From an uncultured Ruminococcus sp. (lineage in GTDB: Bacteria; Bacillota; Clostridia; Oscillospirales; Acutalibacteraceae), in contig CACYCD010000062.1 of NCBI GenBank assembly GCA_902772755.1, positions 1 to 5,612 on the forward strand: a stretch of 5,612 nucleotides of DNA, in the 5' to 3' direction. The position numbers and the translations under genes were made by a program. Of this stretch, positions 1 through 5,612 are shown one piece after another (position 1 is the first letter of the stretch; every line of letters begins with the position of its first letter). Under the pieces are notes generated by a model, which was given only the letters and a program-made list of their open reading frames with translations, had not been told where the DNA came from and searched no databases.

Positions 1-1
1 A

Positions 2-103
2 GAACGCTTCCTGCGTAAGGGCTTGTACATAGTGATGGTAAAGATAGTAGCACCCCTGCTGCTGTTTGTACTCTTCTTAGGTTCACTTGGACTGTATGAA
101 TAA
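2..103 (+). CDS. C-terminal end of an integral membrane protein, possibly a sodium-dependent (NSS/SNF-type) transporter (partial)
   Basis: Only the last 33 residues are in the window. They begin at base 2 in frame and end at the TAA at 101-103; the start lies off the left edge. The tail has a basic stretch (RFLRKG), then one hydrophobic helix (IVAPLLLFVLFLGSLGL), and ends LYE. A late 'K-[IVF]-[VI]-A-P' followed by a run of Leu/Val/Phe and a short polar end resembles the last helix of bacterial sodium:neurotransmitter symporter family proteins, which import amino acids with Na+. That match is from memory of the family pattern and rests on very little sequence. Another multi-helix permease is possible. 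That it is the end of a membrane protein is fairly sure; the family is not. Confidence 0.5.
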   Translation, partial: ERFLRKGLYIVMVKIVAPLLLFVLFLGSLGLYE

Positions 104-108
104 TTAAA

Positions 109-154
109 ACTGCGGAGAATCAAGCTTATAGCTGTGATCCTCCGCAGTCTTTTT
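109..154 (+). terminator. Rho-independent terminator, probably bidirectional
   Basis: A 9-bp GC-rich stem (ACTGCGGAG at 109-117, CTCCGCAGT at 140-148) continues inward past one A/C mismatch through ATCA/TGAT. After a bulged G it continues through AGCT/AGCT, closing on a 3-nt loop (127-129). The plus strand continues with CTTTTT, so it terminates the gene ending at 103. Read leftwards, the stem is followed by TTTTAATTA, so it can also end the convergent diguanylate cyclase gene that stops at 164. Confidence 0.88.
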
Positions 155-163
155 AAATAAGCC

Positions 164-1363
164 CTAAGTTGCTTTTTTGATTTTTTTATAATTCAGCTTT
201 AATCCGCCGTTGGTATCATTGACCTTGTGTGAGCGTTTTTTCTCTTCGTACATTTCTGTATCTGCATTGTTGAGAAGCTGATTATAAGTATTTCCTTTTT
301 CAAAGGCAGACAGTCCGATGCTTATCCGCAGTGTGTATTTCAGCTTTAAAGAAACATTCTGCAAGCGTGTTTTGATATTGTGTTTCAGCTGCTGAGCTTC
401 TTTCATCTGCTTGATCTCAAGTATGATGCAAAACTCATCTCCGCCGATCCTTCCGACATATCCGCCGTACCGCTCGGATTCGGTTTGCAGTATATCCGAC
501 ACAGGTCGCAGTGCATAATCGCCCTCTTGGTGACCGTAGGTGTCATTGATGAGCTTAAAGCCGTCAAGGTCGCACACCATCAGCACCAGCTTGGCTTCAG
601 AGCTTTTCTTTCTGCTATATTTATTGATTTTTTCAGATAAGATATTTTCTATGCTGAAACGGTTGTGAAGATTGGTCAGCTTATCCCGTGTGAGCCGATA
701 CTCCTGAGATACTATAAATATCACAAACAAAAGTACCGTAACGCCTGTTTGTGCAATAGGAAGCATTGTTCCGAGGAATATCTCGCCAATGGCTGCCATA
801 CTGGGGAAGAGAACCCCCAGAGCCTGCCCGTAAAAGTGTTTTTTGTCCGATGATTTTTCTGCTTTTGTACCGCACCATACCGAAATGACAGCTCCCAATA
901 TAATGTAGGTGAAGCATACCACGGCATATATATAGATATACATCGGTCCCCTGTGATAAAAACCGTGACTGTCCACAGAGAAATACCAATCTGTGACAGG
1001 TGACATAAAAATTGAAATACTCACCAGAGTGGGCGGAAGCAATAGCAACAAATGTTGCCGGCGACGTTTCCAAATGTGAAATTTCAGCTGTGAAGCACAG
1101 TATTCAAACCAGCAGTAACAGATATACACATAGCAGCTCAGATATACGGACTGCAGGATATTATGTGCCGTTATGAGCGAGCGATTCCCATTGATAAATA
1201 TCCACACCATATCCAGCACTATTGCCGTTATTGTCAGCAGATAAATGCAGGACAGAGGATTTATAAACCGAGGCTTCCACTGTTTAGAGGTGATGACAAA
1301 CTGGATTGTCAAAAATAACAGACAAACACACAACTGTTCAGCGTATAATGCTTGATAATACAT
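164..1363 (-). CDS. Seven-helix membrane diguanylate cyclase (7TM sensor + GGDEF domain)
   Basis: This is a 399-residue enzyme predicted to make cyclic di-GMP from two GTP at the inner face of the cytoplasmic membrane. Residues 1-220 form seven hydrophobic segments (about 10-24, 33-57, 69-90, 103-121, 140-163, 178-198 and 201-220), an N-terminal 7TM input module of the type fused to clostridial kinases and cyclases. The GGDEF domain covers about 225-380. It has the entry motif DKLTNLHNR (227-235), the metal-binding Asp in VCDLDGFKLINDTYGH (Asp265), an intact GGDEF (307-311) and the late ADTEMYEEKK motif. At the usual inhibitory I-site, five residues before GGDEF, RxxD is RYGG (298-301), so product inhibition is probably lost. 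The ATG is preceded by AAAGAGG (1369-1375), 5 nt away. The signal it senses cannot be told from sequence. It is the only protein here expected to be an active cyclase. The C-terminal tail (about 385-399) is Lys-rich. Confidence 0.9.
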   Translation of the reverse strand: MYYQALYAEQLCVCLLFLTIQFVITSKQWKPRFINPLSCIYLLTITAIVLDMVWIFINGNRSLITAHNILQSVYLSCYVYICYCWFEYCASQLKFHIWKRRRQHLLLLLPPTLVSISIFMSPVTDWYFSVDSHGFYHRGPMYIYIYAVVCFTYIILGAVISVWCGTKAEKSSDKKHFYGQALGVLFPSMAAIGEIFLGTMLPIAQTGVTVLLFVIFIVSQEYRLTRDKLTNLHNRFSIENILSEKINKYSRKKSSEAKLVLMVCDLDGFKLINDTYGHQEGDYALRPVSDILQTESERYGGYVGRIGGDEFCIILEIKQMKEAQQLKHNIKTRLQNVSLKLKYTLRISIGLSAFEKGNTYNQLLNNADTEMYEEKKRSHKVNDTNGGLKLNYKKIKKAT

Positions 1364-1395
1364 CTAAACCTCTTTTTGATTCTGTTCTAATAATT

Positions 1396-1423
1396 ATTAT
1401 AACACATAAATAACTTTTGTAAA
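1396..1423 (-). promoter_or_regulatory. SigA-type promoter of the 7TM diguanylate cyclase
   Basis: On the minus strand TTTACA (1418-1423) lies 16 nt before a perfect TATAAT (1396-1401), which is preceded by TGT, an extended -10. Transcription would start near 1389, giving a leader of about 25 nt that contains the AAAGAGG ribosome binding site. The gene can therefore be expressed independently of the azlCD operon upstream. The surroundings are very AT-rich, which raises the chance of coincidence. Confidence 0.65.
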
Positions 1424-1437
1424 TATAAAAAATTGAC

Positions 1438-1475
1438 AAAAAATACAATTTTTGCTAAACAAACGAACATTGTAC
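1438..1475 (-). terminator. Weak candidate intrinsic terminator after azlD
   Basis: On the minus strand TACAAT (1469-1474) can pair with ATTGTA (1444-1449), with one further G·U pair at the base (1475/1443) and an inner TTTG/CAAA stem. It is followed directly by six T (1438-1443). The stem is AT-rich and has an asymmetric internal loop, so termination is likely to be leaky. If it fails, transcription runs on into the diguanylate cyclase gene. Confidence 0.3.
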
Positions 1476-1491
1476 ATTTTGCCAATAAATA

Positions 1492-1791
1492 TTACACAAA
1501 AAATCCTGTGAGAAATGCTGCACCCGACGCCGACAACGCCACAATGATAAGAGGCAAATCAAAATAAGCCAGCACCAGTGCCACAGCCGTGCCTGCCGCA
1601 GCAGTGGTAAAATTTCCCGTACTGTAAAAAATTGCAGGCATTGTCATTGCACTGAGTACGGCATAAGGTACATAATATAAAAAGCTTCTTACAAATGACG
1701 AGCTGATTTTCTTTGTGAAAAAGGCAAACGGTATAACCCTGATAAGATAGGTCACACCTGCCATTACTATAATATACAGTGCGATGCTCAT
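1492..1791 (-). CDS. azlD: AzlD-family branched-chain amino acid export subunit
   Basis: This 99-residue membrane protein is the small subunit of AzlCD-type exporters. Related pairs are YgaZ/YgaH of E. coli and BrnF/BrnE of Corynebacterium, which export branched-chain amino acids (BrnFE also exports methionine). The length is typical of the family. It has four hydrophobic segments (about 3-22, 37-56, 62-79 and 80-98) and the family's conserved patches TYLIRVIPF (14-22) and FLYYVPYAVLSAMTMPAIF (37-55). Its ATG overlaps the azlC stop in an ATGA (1788-1791), so the two are translationally coupled. A good ribosome binding site, AGGAAGAGG (1796-1804), lies inside the azlC tail, 4 nt from the ATG. 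The specific substrate is not readable from sequence. No Lrp-type regulator such as azlB is present in the window. Confidence 0.93.
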   Translation of the reverse strand: MSIALYIIVMAGVTYLIRVIPFAFFTKKISSSFVRSFLYYVPYAVLSAMTMPAIFYSTGNFTTAAAGTAVALVLAYFDLPLIIVALSASGAAFLTGFFV

Positions 1792-2489
1792 TCGTCCTCT
1801 TCCTTTCTCGGAAAAAATACAGCTCCTGCCACAGAAGCAAGTACCGCACAGATTATCACCGCATACCCCTCGGAAACCATCGGAAGCAAATATCTGAAAG
1901 CAATGCTCAGCCCTGCTGCAAATAACACAACAAACAGTATGCTCCTGTGCTTTCCGGCAGGAGGGATTATAATTGCAAGGAACATTCCGTAGAGAAGTAT
2001 TCCCATTGATGAAGTCAGGCTTTCAGGCATAAGCTCACCCGATACCGCACCCAAAAAAGTTCCCAGCACCCAGCCTGTGGCTGAGATGACTATTACCCCG
2101 TACATATATGAAGGTCGGACGGTCTTTTGCTTTGTGGAGCAGACTGCAAAGATCTCATCGGTTATGCCGTAGGCGGCGATCAGCCTATTCAGCAGGGTGA
2201 ATTTTTTATCGAGCTTTTGAGAGAGCGACAGTGCCATAAGTGCATATCTTATGTTTATCACAAGCTGTACAAGTGCCATTTCTGTCAGAGTACCCTTTGA
2301 GGCAATTACGGAAATGCCCTGTGCCTGCCCTGCCGAGGTGAGGTTTGTCAGAGAAATGATCACAGCCTGCAAGACCGACAGACCGGAGCTTACTGCCATT
2401 ATGCCAAATCCAAAAGATACGGAAAGATAACCCAGAGCAATGGGTATTCCGTGAGATATTCCGTTTAAAAAATAGTTGTTCTTTTTCAT
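1788..2489 (-). CDS. azlC: AzlC-family branched-chain amino acid exporter, large subunit
   Basis: This 233-residue polytopic membrane protein is the large subunit of the AzlCD exporter and has a usual length for the family. Recognisable family patches are GIPIALGYLSVSFGFG (14-29), the TSAGQAQ turn (51-57), the INIRYALMALSLS segment (78-90), YGITDEIFAV (107-116; a TDE motif is typical), and GWVLGTFLGA (139-148). The C-terminal half has three to four further hydrophobic helices and ends in a charged tail (RKEEDE). It overlaps azlD by 4 nt and starts 2 nt after the stop of the PAS/GGDEF gene. The minus-strand sequence just before its ATG (CTAAAAAACTAAAA) has no ribosome binding site at normal distance; the nearest candidate, AGGA, is about 20 nt away. 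Its translation probably depends on ribosomes finishing the upstream gene. Its role is likely relief from excess branched-chain amino acids or toxic analogues such as azaleucine. Confidence 0.93.
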   Translation of the reverse strand: MKKNNYFLNGISHGIPIALGYLSVSFGFGIMAVSSGLSVLQAVIISLTNLTSAGQAQGISVIASKGTLTEMALVQLVINIRYALMALSLSQKLDKKFTLLNRLIAAYGITDEIFAVCSTKQKTVRPSYMYGVIVISATGWVLGTFLGAVSGELMPESLTSSMGILLYGMFLAIIIPPAGKHRSILFVVLFAAGLSIAFRYLLPMVSEGYAVIICAVLASVAGAVFFPRKEEDE

Positions 2490-2491
2490 TT

Positions 2492-4147
2492 TTAGTTTTT
2501 TAGAGGTGTCCTAAAGACAAGAATGTATTCGACCAAGCTGAAACAATCCTTGACGGGATCGGCTTTCAGATATAGGTCTATGTTATTTCCGTTGTTGGTT
2601 TTTATGCTGAACGAAAAGGCAAATCCCTCACCGTTTTGTCTGCTTTCCTTTGATATTTTTTTGATTTTTTCTTTGTGATCGTCATCGGCAATTCGTTTAA
2701 AGAAAGAACCGCTGTTCAGCTCGGCTTCAAGCTCCTTGCTGTCAAGTCCTGTATACTGCTCCAAGCCGTTTATTATCACCTTGAAGGAAGAAGCTTTCAG
2801 CCCCTTAGTGAGAAAAACCACAGTGTCTGAGGAGTAGTCGGACAACAGCTTCATATTGTTTTGAAGCTGAGTGAATTCCGTTATATCCTGCACAGAGCCG
2901 TAATACCGCTGTTCGTTGTCTGTTTCGCCAATGTAATAGAACCTTGTCAAAAAATGTGAGAGCGAGCCGTCAGACTTGTAGAATCTCAGCAGACCCGAAG
3001 CACCGCATTTTTCCAGTGTCGGAATAAATTCAAGCGGAGGTACTATCCTTCCGTCGGGCTTTATCCATCGTACCAGTGCCTCAGCACCGACGATTTTTTT
3101 GTCCGAAATACGGCACTGGGGCTGCAGGTAGAACACTATATCCCCATTGTGCAGTGCCTGCTGAAAATCCGACAAAATGTGGTATTCAAGCTCTGTCTGC
3201 TTATACATTGACGGGTCAAACACCCTGATTCGGCTCTTGTAATTTTCCTTTGCAAAGTTTGAAGCCTTGGAAGCACGGTCAAACAAGTCCATCACAGCCA
3301 CACCCGGCTCAACCATACTTATGCCGAAAGCAGGCCAGAAGCCGACAGATGTACCGCAGTCTATTACCAGCCCGTGGATATACTCATACAGCTTTTTGAT
3401 TTTGTCCTTATTATACGGAGCAACAAGGCAAAAGTCATCATGACCGAAGTACCCTGCCAGCCCGTCCGTAAGGTTGCACAGCTTGTTAAGCTCGTCACCT
3501 ATCTGACTGAGAAGTACATCGCCCTGCTTTCTGCCGTACCACTCGTTGAACAGCTTGAAATTCTCTATATCGATAGCTATCAGACACCAGTTGTCGGGGA
3601 TAGTTTTGACCTTTTCTGTCAAAGCGGAAAAAAAGTCACTCTGATTCAAAAGACCTGTCAGCTTGTTTATGGATACGTTTTTGACAGTACGGTTGTCAAA
3701 GCCGATCTCACGGCTCTTTTTGTTTTGGATATCTATAACGTAAGCACGCAGGATATTATCTTTACCGTACTGTTTTTCCGAGAGAACGATCTCCTCCACC
3801 CATCGAGTGCTGCCGTCTGATACCTTGACCTGAAATTCAAACTGAAGCAGACCGGATATTGGAGATTTTTCCAAGTTTTTCTTTAGAAGCTTTGGGTGCA
3901 TCATCGAGACGTAAAATTCACGATAATCGGGTACAATTATATGATTTTCAATATAATCCAGTAATTTGGAATATGAATCATTCAGCTCGGGCAAAAAGTA
4001 TTTGTTCTCAATATGAGAAAGCATCCGGAAGGTGTCATGTTCAAGATCGATCTCAATCAGCTCATCATAAACACTTCGGTCAAGGTAGTTTCTGATAGAA
4101 ATATTCTCTGTTATTCCCGATAAAAATTTAAATAATTCCGCATTCAT
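2492..4147 (-). CDS. PAS / degenerate GGDEF / truncated EAL / PAS signalling protein
   Basis: A 551-residue cytosolic protein with no membrane segments. The ATG at 4147 is preferred over an in-frame TTG at 4162 because GGGGCG (4155-4160) lies 7 nt before it. Residues about 25-145 look like a PAS fold ending in DGSTRWVEE. A GGDEF domain follows (about 155-310) with NKLTGLLNQSDF and Asp193 in IDIENFKLFNEWYG, but its active site is YFGHDDF (GHDDF at 235-239), and YGH is YGR, so it is probably not a cyclase. An EAL domain begins at about 325 (DFQQALHNGDIVFYLQPQ, then EALVRW at 356-361) and reaches LEFIPTLEKCG at about 381. It then stops and the chain continues as the second half of a PAS domain (RFYKSDGS to YGSVQDITEF, 388-425). 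A further PAS-like domain runs to the end. All later EAL catalytic residues are absent, so no phosphodiesterase activity is expected. It is the first gene of an operon with azlC and azlD. An internal deletion in an ancestral GGDEF-EAL-PAS protein is the simplest history; a sensory or nucleotide-binding regulator is the likely role. Confidence 0.88.
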   Translation of the reverse strand: MNAELFKFLSGITENISIRNYLDRSVYDELIEIDLEHDTFRMLSHIENKYFLPELNDSYSKLLDYIENHIIVPDYREFYVSMMHPKLLKKNLEKSPISGLLQFEFQVKVSDGSTRWVEEIVLSEKQYGKDNILRAYVIDIQNKKSREIGFDNRTVKNVSINKLTGLLNQSDFFSALTEKVKTIPDNWCLIAIDIENFKLFNEWYGRKQGDVLLSQIGDELNKLCNLTDGLAGYFGHDDFCLVAPYNKDKIKKLYEYIHGLVIDCGTSVGFWPAFGISMVEPGVAVMDLFDRASKASNFAKENYKSRIRVFDPSMYKQTELEYHILSDFQQALHNGDIVFYLQPQCRISDKKIVGAEALVRWIKPDGRIVPPLEFIPTLEKCGASGLLRFYKSDGSLSHFLTRFYYIGETDNEQRYYGSVQDITEFTQLQNNMKLLSDYSSDTVVFLTKGLKASSFKVIINGLEQYTGLDSKELEAELNSGSFFKRIADDDHKEKIKKISKESRQNGEGFAFSFSIKTNNGNNIDLYLKADPVKDCFSLVEYILVFRTPLKN

Positions 4148-4154
4148 ATATAGT

Positions 4155-4160
4155 CGCCCC
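4155..4160 (-). promoter_or_regulatory. Ribosome binding site deciding the start of the PAS/GGDEF gene
   Basis: GGGGCG on the minus strand lies 7 nt before the ATG at 4145-4147. The alternative in-frame TTG (4160-4162) overlaps this site and has only AT-rich sequence upstream, so the ATG is the better start. Confidence 0.55.
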
Positions 4161-4179
4161 AAATACTATATACACATCT

Positions 4180-4207
4180 ATTATAATAAATTCAGAAAAT
4201 AATTCAA
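4180..4207 (-). promoter_or_regulatory. SigA-type promoter of the PAS/GGDEF-azlC-azlD operon
   Basis: On the minus strand TTGAAT (4202-4207) is 16 nt from a perfect TATAAT (4180-4185). Transcription would start near 4172, about 25 nt before the ATG. The -35 box matches consensus at only four of six positions. Confidence 0.55.
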
Positions 4208-4234
4208 TAGTTTTCAGTAAAAAAGCATACCTGA

Positions 4235-4247
4235 TAAAATAATTTTA
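4235..4247. repeat. Dyad TAAAAT-A-ATTTTA, possible operator
   Basis: Perfect 6-bp arms surround a central A, overlapping the -35 box of the distal plus-strand promoter. A related palindrome lies at 4335-4346. The AT-richness makes coincidence plausible. Confidence 0.25.
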
Positions 4248-4273
4248 CATAATTTCAGACACTTAGATATAAT
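4244..4273 (+). promoter_or_regulatory. Distal candidate promoter for the repeat protein
   Basis: TTTACA (4244-4249) and TATAAT (4268-4273) are separated by 18 nt on the plus strand. The start would be about 95 nt before the ATG at 4374. It is weaker than the proximal promoter and may be chance in AT-rich DNA. Confidence 0.35.
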
Positions 4274-4312
4274 AAATCTGCATATTAAATTACAGTTTTC
4301 CCTGTTCAAAAG

Positions 4313-4341
4313 TTGACATTTATTTCCTGCTGTGATAAAAT
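4313..4341 (+). promoter_or_regulatory. Strong SigA-type promoter of the secreted repeat protein
   Basis: A perfect TTGACA (4313-4318) is 17 nt from TAAAAT (4336-4341), which carries an upstream TGA (extended -10). Transcription would start near 4348, giving a leader of about 26 nt. A ribosome binding site GAGGG (4359-4363) lies 10 nt before the ATG, and GGAG (4368-4371) is closer than usual. Confidence 0.78.
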
Positions 4342-4346
4342 TTTAT
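4335..4346. repeat. Perfect palindrome ATAAAATTTTAT over the -10 box
   Basis: This 12-nt perfect palindrome spans the -10 box of the proximal plus-strand promoter and resembles the 4235-4247 dyad. It could be an operator, but half of it is the -10 box itself. Confidence 0.25.
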
Positions 4347-4373
4347 TAAACGGAATGTGAGGGTGTCGGAGTT

Positions 4374-5612
4374 ATGAAAAAGGTTTCGTTATTATTTTGT
4401 GTGTTTTTGATGATGGCGGCTTGCTTTGTAGTTGATGTATATGCAGATGAGGTCGATGTGGGCTGGGTGGCTGACGAAAACGGCTGGCGATATATCGGTG
4501 AGATGGGGGCAGTGAGTGACTGTGAGTATACAGTGGGTGAAAATACCTATCTCTTTGACGACAGCGGATATCTGGTAACGGGTATTTTTGAAAATGACGG
4601 GAAATCATATTACTATACTGAAAATGCCGAAACACCCGAGGAGGGGCTGGGTGCAAAAGCTCAGGGAAAAGTCGAAATCAACGGCAGACTGTACTTTTTC
4701 GGTGAGGATTATTCAATGGTCACGGGTTGGCAGACCATTGATGAAGAAACCTACTATTTCAGCGAGGAGGACGGTTCAGCCACGACCGAGCTAAGCAAGA
4801 TAAACGGCAAATACTACTTCTTTGATTTGAGCGGAGTTATGCAGACTGACTGGCAAAAAATTCACGGAAAAAGGTATTATTTCACCGCAGACGGCAGTGC
4901 TGCTGTGGGACTGACAAAAATAGATAAAAATTTCTACTGTTTTAACAACAGCGGAAAAATGCTCACCGGCTGGCACAGTATCGGTAAAAAACGTTATTAT
5001 TTCAAGAAAAACGGAGTTGCACAGACAGGATTAAAAAAGATAGATCTTAAATACGATCTCTTTGATAAAAAGGGTGAGGTCTGCTGTGGCTGGAGAAGGA
5101 TAAATAACAGAAAGCTGTTTTTCAACAAAGACGGCAGTGCCGCAGTGGGGCTGAATAAGATAAATTCAAAGTATTATTATTTCAGTGAAAAAGGAACCTT
5201 GCTCACAAGCTGGAGAAGGATAAACGGAAATACCTATTATTTCTCACCAAAGGGCAAGGGTGAAAAACGGGGAGCTGCCCTCACGGGCTTGAGAAAAATC
5301 GGTAAATACAAATTCTTCTTTGACAAAAAGGGCAGAATGAGAACAGGTCTGACAAGTATCGGAAAAGATACATACGCTTTCAGCTCCACGGGAAAAACCG
5401 GACAAAAAGGAAGAATGCTGACCGGCTGGCTCAAAACTGCTGACGGCGGTTATTGCTATGCGGATAGCAGCGGTAAGCTGATAAAAAATACAACCTACGG
5501 CGGTTACGATTTTGACAAAAACGGTAGGCTGACTAAAGAGTCTTCATTTGTAAAAAACACAGCACAGGATATCATCAAAAAGTATACTAAGAGGTGTAAA
5601 ACCGGATCGGAA
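4374..5612 (+). CDS. Secreted cell-wall/glucan-binding repeat protein (3' end beyond the window)
   Basis: 413 codons are visible and the frame is still open at the window end. Residues 1-24 are a signal peptide (MKK, hydrophobic core, probable cleavage after VYA). From about residue 30 the protein consists of aromatic-rich repeats of about 20 residues, of the choline/glucan-binding (CW_binding_1) kind: 'GW..I..K.YYF...G.A..GL.KI..KYYYF...G.M'. The repeats recognise wall teichoic acid choline or polysaccharide in characterised families; the ligand here is unknown. Trp119, 160, 200, 240 and 280 and Leu140, 180, 220 and 260 mark a near-exact 20/40-residue register. Residues 291-385 are less regular. 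From about 388 (SSFVKNTAQDIIKKYTKRCK) the repeats end and a charged, helical-looking segment begins, which is likely the entry to a different C-terminal domain outside the window. In gut clostridia such repeats often precede transglutaminase-like or other enzymatic domains; that is inference. Neither an LPXTG anchor nor a stop is in view. Confidence 0.88.
   Translation, partial: MKKVSLLFCVFLMMAACFVVDVYADEVDVGWVADENGWRYIGEMGAVSDCEYTVGENTYLFDDSGYLVTGIFENDGKSYYYTENAETPEEGLGAKAQGKVEINGRLYFFGEDYSMVTGWQTIDEETYYFSEEDGSATTELSKINGKYYFFDLSGVMQTDWQKIHGKRYYFTADGSAAVGLTKIDKNFYCFNNSGKMLTGWHSIGKKRYYFKKNGVAQTGLKKIDLKYDLFDKKGEVCCGWRRINNRKLFFNKDGSAAVGLNKINSKYYYFSEKGTLLTSWRRINGNTYYFSPKGKGEKRGAALTGLRKIGKYKFFFDKKGRMRTGLTSIGKDTYAFSSTGKTGQKGRMLTGWLKTADGGYCYADSSGKLIKNTTYGGYDFDKNGRLTKESSFVKNTAQDIIKKYTKRCKTGSE
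4728..5243 (+). repeat. Coding tandem repeats, 60/120-nt period
   Basis: This stretch encodes residues 119-290 of the repeat protein in strict 20-residue units that alternate a W-type and an L-type unit, giving a 40-residue super-repeat. Some units are close at DNA level. GCTGGAGAAGGATAAA occurs at 5089-5104 and again at 5209-5224 (120 nt apart). GACGGCAGTGC occurs at 4890-4900 and 5130-5140 (240 nt apart). This suggests internal duplication. Confidence 0.85.

Noticed and set aside
380..853. Plus-strand open frames inside the 7TM cyclase gene
   Set aside because: They are antisense to a well-supported GGDEF gene and show no ribosome binding site or recognisable domain.
1433..1461. Plus-strand TTGACA at 1433-1438 as a promoter
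   Set aside because: There is no good -10 at 16-18 nt (TAAACA at best) and no plus-strand gene follows.
3374..4095. Plus-strand open frames inside the PAS/GGDEF gene
   Set aside because: They mirror the coding frame of the real gene on the other strand, and the protein sequence matches nothing I recognise.
4348..4373. c-di-GMP or other riboswitch in the leader of the repeat protein gene
   Set aside because: The leader from the strong promoter is only about 26 nt, too short for an aptamer, and no conserved riboswitch core is seen upstream.
4410..4421. Lipobox-like MAAC in the signal peptide of the repeat protein
   Set aside because: Met at -3 is a poor fit, and the better signal peptidase I site VYA/DE follows a few residues later.
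4728..5243. CRISPR array or non-coding tandem repeat
   Set aside because: The periodicity is set by codons of a continuous reading frame; units are diverged and there are no unique spacers between identical repeats.
4372..5434. Minus-strand frames, and a second plus frame, inside the repeat protein
   Set aside because: They have biased composition (His/Pro/Ser-rich) typical of antisense to repeats, and the plus frame with signal peptide and aromatic repeats clearly wins.

Overview
The window looks like chromosomal DNA from a low-to-moderate GC Bacillota (Clostridia). A Ruminococcus-like member of the Oscillospiraceae is my best guess. The signs are SigA-type promoters with AT-rich spacers, GGAG-like ribosome binding sites, a secreted protein built from choline/glucan-binding-type aromatic repeats, and PAS/GGDEF proteins of the kind common in gut and rumen clostridia. 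The taxonomic call is inference; there is no rRNA or tRNA here.

Layout from left to right. (1) The last 33 codons of a plus-strand membrane protein, possibly a sodium:neurotransmitter-symporter-type transporter, end in a strong hairpin terminator at 109-154 that can also serve the convergent gene. (2) On the minus strand lies a seven-helix membrane diguanylate cyclase (164-1363) with an intact GGDEF motif and its own promoter. (3) Upstream of it, also on the minus strand, is a compact operon transcribed leftwards from about 4172. Its order is a PAS/degenerate-GGDEF/truncated-EAL/PAS protein (2492-4147), azlC (1788-2489) and azlD (1492-1791). The stop of the first gene lies 2 nt before the azlC ATG, and azlC and azlD overlap by 4 nt. 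(4) A 226-nt intergenic region (4148-4373) holds divergent promoters. (5) On the plus strand is a secreted cell-wall/glucan-binding repeat protein (4374 onward) that is still open at the window end.

How the genes may work together. AzlC and AzlD form a two-subunit exporter of branched-chain amino acids or related compounds. Here they are co-transcribed with a sensor protein whose c-di-GMP domains look inactive: GHDDF replaces GGDEF, and the EAL domain stops after about 55 residues and runs directly into half of a PAS domain. The neighbouring membrane cyclase looks active and has lost the RxxD inhibitory site. A working hypothesis is that the operon's first protein is a ligand- or nucleotide-sensing regulator linked to amino-acid export. 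The truncated EAL is the most unusual thing in the window. No CRISPR array, transposon, phage gene, tRNA or recognisable riboswitch was seen.
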